A stretch of DNA of 64,000 nt, taken from positions 62,001-126,000 of the forward strand of contig JBGQBN010000002.1 of the NCBI GenBank assembly GCA_041494805.1, given 5' to 3'. Made by a program: the position numbers and the translations under genes. How positions within the stretch are numbered: the stretch's first letter is position 1; every line of letters begins with the position of its first letter. The DNA is from JBGQBN01 sp041494805 (GTDB lineage Bacteria; Acidobacteriota; Terriglobia; Terriglobales; Acidobacteriaceae). The notes below the pieces were generated by a model, which saw only the letters and a program-made list of their open reading frames with translations, was not told the DNA's origin and ran no database searches. Positions 60,082 to 64,000 of the stretch are shown here, piece after piece.

Positions 60082-60730
60082 TGAAACGCGTGATACACCG
60101 CTGAATGGACCCGATTCTGGCGAGTTACTCTTTGGTCTACGATATGAGACAGAGATAACACTGGATGACTTCTTCACCGAGATGGATCGGCTGCGTCGAC
60201 ACATCGAGGACGGTGACATACTTGAGAAAATGTGCGTTGAGGACTGTAATACTGCGTGTTCGTCGATGGACGTTCTAGAGGACACTTACTACGCGATCTC
60301 CTTTTTCGTTGCCTCAGCACAAGAAGAAGAATGTGAACTCGGTGAACGTTACCTGCGCGTCTATGGCGTTCTGCAAGCGTTTGCGCTCCAACAGGACGCG
60401 ATCACAAGTCTTTGCAAGGCGCTAGGCGCGCCGGATCTCCCTGATTTGACGGCCATAGCTCACATTCGAGAGTTGCGAGTAGCTGCTGTCGGGCACCCGA
60501 CATTACAGGATAGGCCTAAGTGCCGACCGCGGTCGGCACATTTCATCTCGCGGATCACGCTTGATCGGAATGGGTTCCAGCTTCTTTCAGGAGACGGTTC
60601 AGGCAAGACGATCTTCCGTGACGTTTTGATTCCGGACCTCGCTAGGGAGCAGGAGACCCATATTCTTGAGCTACTGCGGCGGTTGACAACTCGGTTAATC
60701 AAGGAGACTCAGCGATCGCTTCGCGAGTAG
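60074..60730 (+). CDS. HEPN-like hypothetical protein
   Basis: A mostly helical protein of 218 residues. RYLRVYGVLQAFALQQDAI followed by AIAHIRELRVAAVGHPTLQ resembles uncharacterised proteins in which an IRN-x4-GHP segment forms a HEPN-type R-x4-6-H motif. Here Arg and His are kept, but the usual Asn after Arg is Val. The C-terminal HFISRITLDRNGFQLLSGD and later helices complete the similarity. HEPN proteins are often ribonucleases in toxin or defence systems, so that is a possible, not shown, role. GGAAGGAG precedes the ATG at 60074. Lower GC than neighbours and absence of conserved context suggest horizontal acquisition. Confidence 0.5.
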   Translation: MDDETRDTPLNGPDSGELLFGLRYETEITLDDFFTEMDRLRRHIEDGDILEKMCVEDCNTACSSMDVLEDTYYAISFFVASAQEEECELGERYLRVYGVLQAFALQQDAITSLCKALGAPDLPDLTAIAHIRELRVAAVGHPTLQDRPKCRPRSAHFISRITLDRNGFQLLSGDGSGKTIFRDVLIPDLAREQETHILELLRRLTTRLIKETQRSLRE

Positions 60731-60763
60731 GAGTGGCTTCGACTCCCCCTTCGGCTCCACTCA
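60730..60763. repeat. imperfect inverted repeat after the HEPN-like gene
   Basis: GAGTGG (60731) and CCACTC (about 60757-60762) flank a CT-rich loop containing a second partial complementarity (CTTCG...). It may be a dispersed element or a weak bidirectional terminator between convergent genes. Confidence 0.35.
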
Positions 60764-60819
60764 GGGCTTTCGGCAAAACAGTGCAAGCCCGCGCCACACA
60801 CACACTGGTAAGCAATTTT

Positions 60820-61671
60820 CTACTCGACGCCCTTTGCAGGCATAGCAAGTCCCAGTTCCTTCATCACCATCTGCAAATCCTTCCAACTCTCTTTTTTCTG
60901 CCGCGGATCGCGCAACAGAAACGCAGGGTGATAAGTTACCGCCAGCTTCGTTCCGCGGAAATCGTACCAGTGCCCGCGGAACTCGGACATGGGCGCATTG
61001 ATGGCCAGCAATGTCTTCGCCGCCACAGCGCCTAGGGCCACGATGGCCTTCGGCCTGATCGCCGCGATTTGCCGCATCAGAAACGGCGAGCAGGTTTCGC
61101 ATTCCTCACGCTCGGGAGTGCGGTTGCCCGGTGGACGGCACTTGATGATGTTGGCGATGTAAACATCTTCGCGCCGAATCCCCATGGCCTTGATCATGTT
61201 ATTGAGCAACTGACCGGCGCGACCGACAAAAGGTTCGCCCTGTTGATCTTCGTCCGCGCCTGGGGCCTCACCGATGAACATCAGGTCGGCTCGAGGATTG
61301 CCCACACCGAAGACGATCTGCTTGCGTCCCTGCTTGTGCAAGGTGCAACGAGTGCAGTCACCTAAATCCTCGCGGATGATTCGCAGTGCCACGGCTGGAT
61401 CTGCGACGCCGGACTCAGGTTTGGGGTTTGCCACTTCGAATAGACGCTCTTCTACCAGCGGTACCGTTGCACTCTTCGCTCTCGGTGTTATGGAGTCTCG
61501 CTGTTCTGGTTGGAATGCGGGAAGTGCAGTGGGAATACCGGGTTCAGCTGGATTGACCACCGCCCCTGCGAAACCTTCGCGGCGGTAAAAATCGTAAATG
61601 CCCAGCTCGTTATAGAAGCGGATACGTTCGGTGAGAGTGCGTTTGAGTTGCAGGTCAAGCACGCGGGACAT
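60820..61671 (-). CDS. uracil-DNA glycosylase, family 4 (iron-sulphur)
   Basis: A protein of 283 residues. The family-4 core starts near residue 85: the first [4Fe-4S] cysteines are in DCTRCTLHKQGR, then FIGEAPGADEDQQGEPFVGR (uracil pocket with the water-activating region), ANIIKCRPPGNRTP, the later cysteines in CETCSPFL, and VTYHPAFLLR with the catalytic His. It removes uracil from DNA. The first 80 residues form an extension starting SRVLDLQLKRTLTERIRFYN that is not part of the fold and may mediate protein contacts. The ATG at 61671 lies two bases below the coaBC stop. Confidence 0.92.
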   Translation of the reverse strand: MSRVLDLQLKRTLTERIRFYNELGIYDFYRREGFAGAVVNPAEPGIPTALPAFQPEQRDSITPRAKSATVPLVEERLFEVANPKPESGVADPAVALRIIREDLGDCTRCTLHKQGRKQIVFGVGNPRADLMFIGEAPGADEDQQGEPFVGRAGQLLNNMIKAMGIRREDVYIANIIKCRPPGNRTPEREECETCSPFLMRQIAAIRPKAIVALGAVAAKTLLAINAPMSEFRGHWYDFRGTKLAVTYHPAFLLRDPRQKKESWKDLQMVMKELGLAMPAKGVE

Positions 61672-61673
61672 TC

Positions 61674-62906
61674 TTATCTTCCGGCCTTCACCGGAGACGT
61701 GTGCAGCTTGCGGAGCCGTACTACCTGGTCGAGCACCTGCTGCGCAACTTCCCACTTGGTGGTCTCGGGCACCTCCACCACTTCGTTGTGGGTGATGATG
61801 GTGACCGCGTTGCGGTCGGAGTCAAAGCCCACGCCCTCACGCGAAACATCATTCACCACAATTGCATCCAGTGATTTCGAAGCCAGTTTCTTGCGGGCGT
61901 TCTCCAGGACGTTCTGAGTTTCCGCGGCAAAGCCCACGATGATCTGCGACTTCTTGTGGCGCGCCACCTCGGCCAGAATGTCCGCTGTTGGCTCAAGCTC
62001 GAGGGTCATCGGTCCGCCGCGTTTGATCTTTTGTTCTGCCGCACTCTTCGGACGATAATCGGAGACGGCCGCGGTCTTGATCACAATCGTGGCTTCGGGC
62101 AGCAACTTCAGCACTGCCTGGCGCATCTCCGCTGCGGAATCGACTCGCGTCAGCTCCGCGCCACCCGGCGGCGTCAGCGCCGTAGGTCCGCTGACCAGCA
62201 GCACTCGCGCTCCCCGGCGCAGTGCGGCTTCCGCCAGCGCGTATCCCATACGGCCACTGGAACGGTTGGTGATGTAGCGCACCGGGTCAATCTTCTCCCG
62301 CGTGGGACCCGCCGTGATCAATACCGTTTCTCCAGCCAACTCTTGTGATGCCCCCAGCGCCTCCATAACCGCGGCCACAATCAGTTCGTTTTCCGCCAAC
62401 CGCCCCGGACCCGTCATGCCACACGCCAGGTAACCCTCGCCCGGCTCCACGATCTTCACCCCGCGCTTTCGCAGGACCTCGAGATTGCCCTGGGTAGCCG
62501 GGTGATTCCACATGTTGACATTCATGGCGGGAGCCACCACCACCGGCGCAGTCGTAGCCAGATACAGCGTCGTCAGAAAATCACTGGAGATCCCCTGGGC
62601 AAACTTTGCGAGAATATCAGCCGTGGCAGGCGCAACCAGAAGGGCGTCAATGGACTGTGCCACGGCAATGTGCTCGACCGCGGAATCGATATTCGGCTGG
62701 GCGCTGTCATTGCCATCGCCTGCGGCAAACATGTCGGTGATCACCTTCTCACCAGACAATGCGGCAAACGTGAGGGGCCGGACAAACTCCTGCGCCGCCT
62801 TGGTCATGACGACCTGCACGCGGATGCCGCGCTCCTGCAGCAGGCGGACAATCTCCGCCGCCTTATAAGCCGCAATCCCGCCGCTGACGCCGAGGGCCAC
62901 TTTCAT
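61674..62906 (-). CDS. coaBC: bifunctional phosphopantothenoylcysteine decarboxylase/synthetase
   Basis: A protein of 410 residues for two steps of coenzyme A synthesis. The CoaC part has GVSGGIAAYKAAEIVRLL, active His79 in SAVEHIAVAQ, APAMNVNMW, and Cys162 in ACGMTGPGRLAE. The CoaB part starts at about residue 193 with VLITAGPTREKIDPVRYITN and has SSGRMGYALAEAA, IKTAAVSDYRP and GFAAETQN. Length is normal. It is in a row with udg, rpoZ and gmk on the minus strand. The start at 62906 matches the family N-terminus. Confidence 0.95.
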   Translation of the reverse strand: MKVALGVSGGIAAYKAAEIVRLLQERGIRVQVVMTKAAQEFVRPLTFAALSGEKVITDMFAAGDGNDSAQPNIDSAVEHIAVAQSIDALLVAPATADILAKFAQGISSDFLTTLYLATTAPVVVAPAMNVNMWNHPATQGNLEVLRKRGVKIVEPGEGYLACGMTGPGRLAENELIVAAVMEALGASQELAGETVLITAGPTREKIDPVRYITNRSSGRMGYALAEAALRRGARVLLVSGPTALTPPGGAELTRVDSAAEMRQAVLKLLPEATIVIKTAAVSDYRPKSAAEQKIKRGGPMTLELEPTADILAEVARHKKSQIIVGFAAETQNVLENARKKLASKSLDAIVVNDVSREGVGFDSDRNAVTIITHNEVVEVPETTKWEVAQQVLDQVVRLRKLHTSPVKAGR

Positions 62907-62917
62907 AAGAATCCTGA

Positions 62918-63003
62918 ATTGTTGATTGTTGATTTTTGATTGCTGATTGAAACCCAGCTGGAAGCGATTTTCAATCAACAATCAACAATCACAAATCAAC
63001 AAT
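62918..63003. repeat. long imperfect inverted repeat of TTGTTGATT units
   Basis: Left arm 62918-62952, with repeated TTGTTGATT, and right arm 62968-63003, with the complementary AATCAACAA, pair over about 35 bases with few mismatches around a 15-base loop. The AT-rich units contrast with the surrounding GC-rich genes. It fills the space between rpoZ and coaBC. Confidence 0.75.
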
Positions 63004-63005
63004 GA

Positions 63006-63242
63006 TCATTCCTTCGCCAACACCTTATCCAGCATCTCGGCCGCGACTTCTGCCGCCGACCTCGGAATCTCCGGGATCACCCACTTCACTTTGCCCGCGC
63101 GAATTTCATCCTGCGCGATCCTGCAAGGTTTGCGCGAATGGGTTTCAATGACTGGAGGCGCACCACCCTGCAATTGCCGCGCGCGGCGCGCCGCCACCAG
63201 GATGTACCGATAGTTGCTGTCGAACCCGTCCATCAACTTCAT
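63006..63242 (-). CDS. rpoZ: DNA-directed RNA polymerase omega subunit
   Basis: A protein of 78 residues. The small omega subunit helps assemble the polymerase. FDSNYRYILVAARRARQLQGG matches the conserved helix (usual R-x-x-x-V-x-x-A-x-x-R-A-R-Q), and the position directly after gmk is the typical context. The C-terminal half is more divergent. Confidence 0.88.
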   Translation of the reverse strand: MKLMDGFDSNYRYILVAARRARQLQGGAPPVIETHSRKPCRIAQDEIRAGKVKWVIPEIPRSAAEVAAEMLDKVLAKE

Positions 63243-63259
63243 TGTGTTCTCCCCTGCCG

Positions 63260-63958
63260 CTAGCGTCCACCCGGAGCCGCTGCCGGCGCAAACGAGGCTA
63301 GAATCGGTTGCAAGCGCTCCCGCACATTGCCCAAGCGGCAGCGCTCGGCTCTGGCCAGCATATTGGTGTCGTCAGCGGTCCTCAGTCCTTGGGCTCCTGA
63401 GCGCTTCAGCCGTTTCGCGAGGAGGATCGACCGTAGCGCTTCGATGGATTCTTCCAGGCGATCGTTCACCAAAATATAGTCGTATTTCGAGTAATTCTCA
63501 ATCTCTCGAGTGGCAGTGACCAACCGGCGCTGGATGACGTCCTCCGCATCCAGACTGCGGTTGCGCAGCCGTCCCTCCAGCGTTTTGCGGTCCGGCGGCA
63601 AGATAAAAATGCTGACCGCATCCGGAATCTTGCGCCTGATCTGCTCTGCGCCCTGCACATCAATGTCGAGCAGCAAGTCGTGGCCGTTCTGTTTGGCCGT
63701 ATCCAGGAACTGCCGTGAGGTGCCGTAGCCATTGCCAAAAACTTCCGCATGTTCCAAAAACTCGTCCTTCCGGACCATCTCGTCGAACTGAGCCCGGGGC
63801 ACGAAAAAATACTCCCGCCCGTTCTGCTCGCTCCCCCGCGGCGGCCGCGTGGTGAAGGAAATAGAGAAATCCAACTGCGGAACGGTCTTGAGCACTTCAT
63901 TCACCAGGGTGGACTTTCCCGAACCCGACGGCGCCGAGATAATGTAAACGGTCGTCAT
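63260..63958 (-). CDS. gmk: guanylate kinase
   Basis: A protein of 232 residues that phosphorylates GMP. The P-loop is IISAPSGSGKSTLVNEVL at about residues 6-23, followed by FSISFTTRPPRGSEQNGREYFFV for GMP binding, LLLDIDVQGAEQIR and FILPPDRKTLEGRLRNR. A C-terminal extension of about 30 residues beyond the usual length (from RTADDTNML) is Ala/Pro rich and probably unstructured. The ATG overlaps the upstream yicC-like stop by ATGA. Confidence 0.95.
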   Translation of the reverse strand: MTTVYIISAPSGSGKSTLVNEVLKTVPQLDFSISFTTRPPRGSEQNGREYFFVPRAQFDEMVRKDEFLEHAEVFGNGYGTSRQFLDTAKQNGHDLLLDIDVQGAEQIRRKIPDAVSIFILPPDRKTLEGRLRNRSLDAEDVIQRRLVTATREIENYSKYDYILVNDRLEESIEALRSILLAKRLKRSGAQGLRTADDTNMLARAERCRLGNVRERLQPILASFAPAAAPGGR

Positions 63959-64000
63959 TCGACGTTCTGCACCTGCTCGCGAGCCTTCTCAATCTCGGTC
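63955..64000 (-). CDS. YicC-family protein, last codons only
   Basis: The window edge cuts this gene. The visible 15 codons read TEIEKAREQVQNVE and stop; the REQVQN(V/I)E ending is typical of YicC/YloC endoribonuclease-family proteins, which usually precede gmk. The TGA overlaps the gmk ATG by four bases. Confidence 0.7.
   Translation of the reverse strand, partial: TEIEKAREQVQNVE

Overview
The window reads as a chromosomal segment of a soil-type member of the Acidobacteriota (inference). The evidence is two Oar/carboxypeptidase-regulatory-type TonB-dependent receptors of about 1,060-1,090 residues, Ser/Thr kinases fused to PD40 propellers or PDZ/GAF modules, acidobacterial-looking dispersed palindromes (a GAGACGTTGC... 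family), and GC-rich coding DNA in which RNA polymerase omega, gmk, coaBC, udg and priA lie close together. There is no CRISPR array, rRNA operon or intact transposon. Three tRNAs are present: Arg-UCU, His-GUG and Pro-UGG.

Layout. 0-9.7 kb: small secreted proteins, a kinase-propeller, a thioredoxin-like ferredoxin, a Kelch protein, tRNA-Arg, two truncated gene ends, a membrane acyltransferase-like protein, a YheT-type hydrolase, an FmdB zinc ribbon and a PilZ protein. 9.8-18.3 kb: a DUF5996-like protein, TonB receptor 1, a divergent MerR/metal-protein pair, tRNA-His, a UDP-glucose-dehydrogenase-fold protein without its catalytic residues, a 2H phosphoesterase and tRNA-Pro. 18.4-29.7 kb: a PDZ-membrane-GAF-kinase, Nudix, ABC-F, bactofilin, MsrB, a Tat-exported M24 protein, a FAH-family enzyme, a homocitrate-synthase-like enzyme and a secreted beta-rich protein.

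29.7-48.4 kb is one long minus-strand block. From upstream to downstream it holds a GntR/FCD regulator, TonB receptor 2, a flavin reductase, a luciferase-like (LLM) monooxygenase, two repeat-built membrane proteins, a four-gene molybdenum hydroxylase set (coxM-S-G-L-like), a ketopantoate-reductase-like protein, M24, M20 and M24 hydrolase-fold proteins, a second ketopantoate-reductase-like protein and a second LLM enzyme. Tight spacing and overlaps suggest an inducible catabolic operon. The combination (hydroxylate, oxygenate, hydrolyse C-N bonds, reduce a keto acid) fits breakdown of an imported N-heterocyclic or amide compound, but the substrate is not identifiable from sequence.

48.7-56.8 kb runs divergently and holds a complete coenzyme F420 pathway (cofG, cofD, cofC, cofE, cofH) plus npdG, an NADPH:F420 oxidoreductase. 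An osmoprotectant-type ABC importer follows. The closeness of F420 synthesis and recycling genes to LLM-family enzymes, a fold that often uses F420, makes an F420-linked catabolic system the most interesting reading of the window.

56.9-64 kb: priA; then a small, compositionally different patch with a structured RNA candidate, a possibly frameshifted small gene and a HEPN-like protein; then the housekeeping row udg, coaBC, rpoZ, gmk and the last codons of a yicC-like gene.
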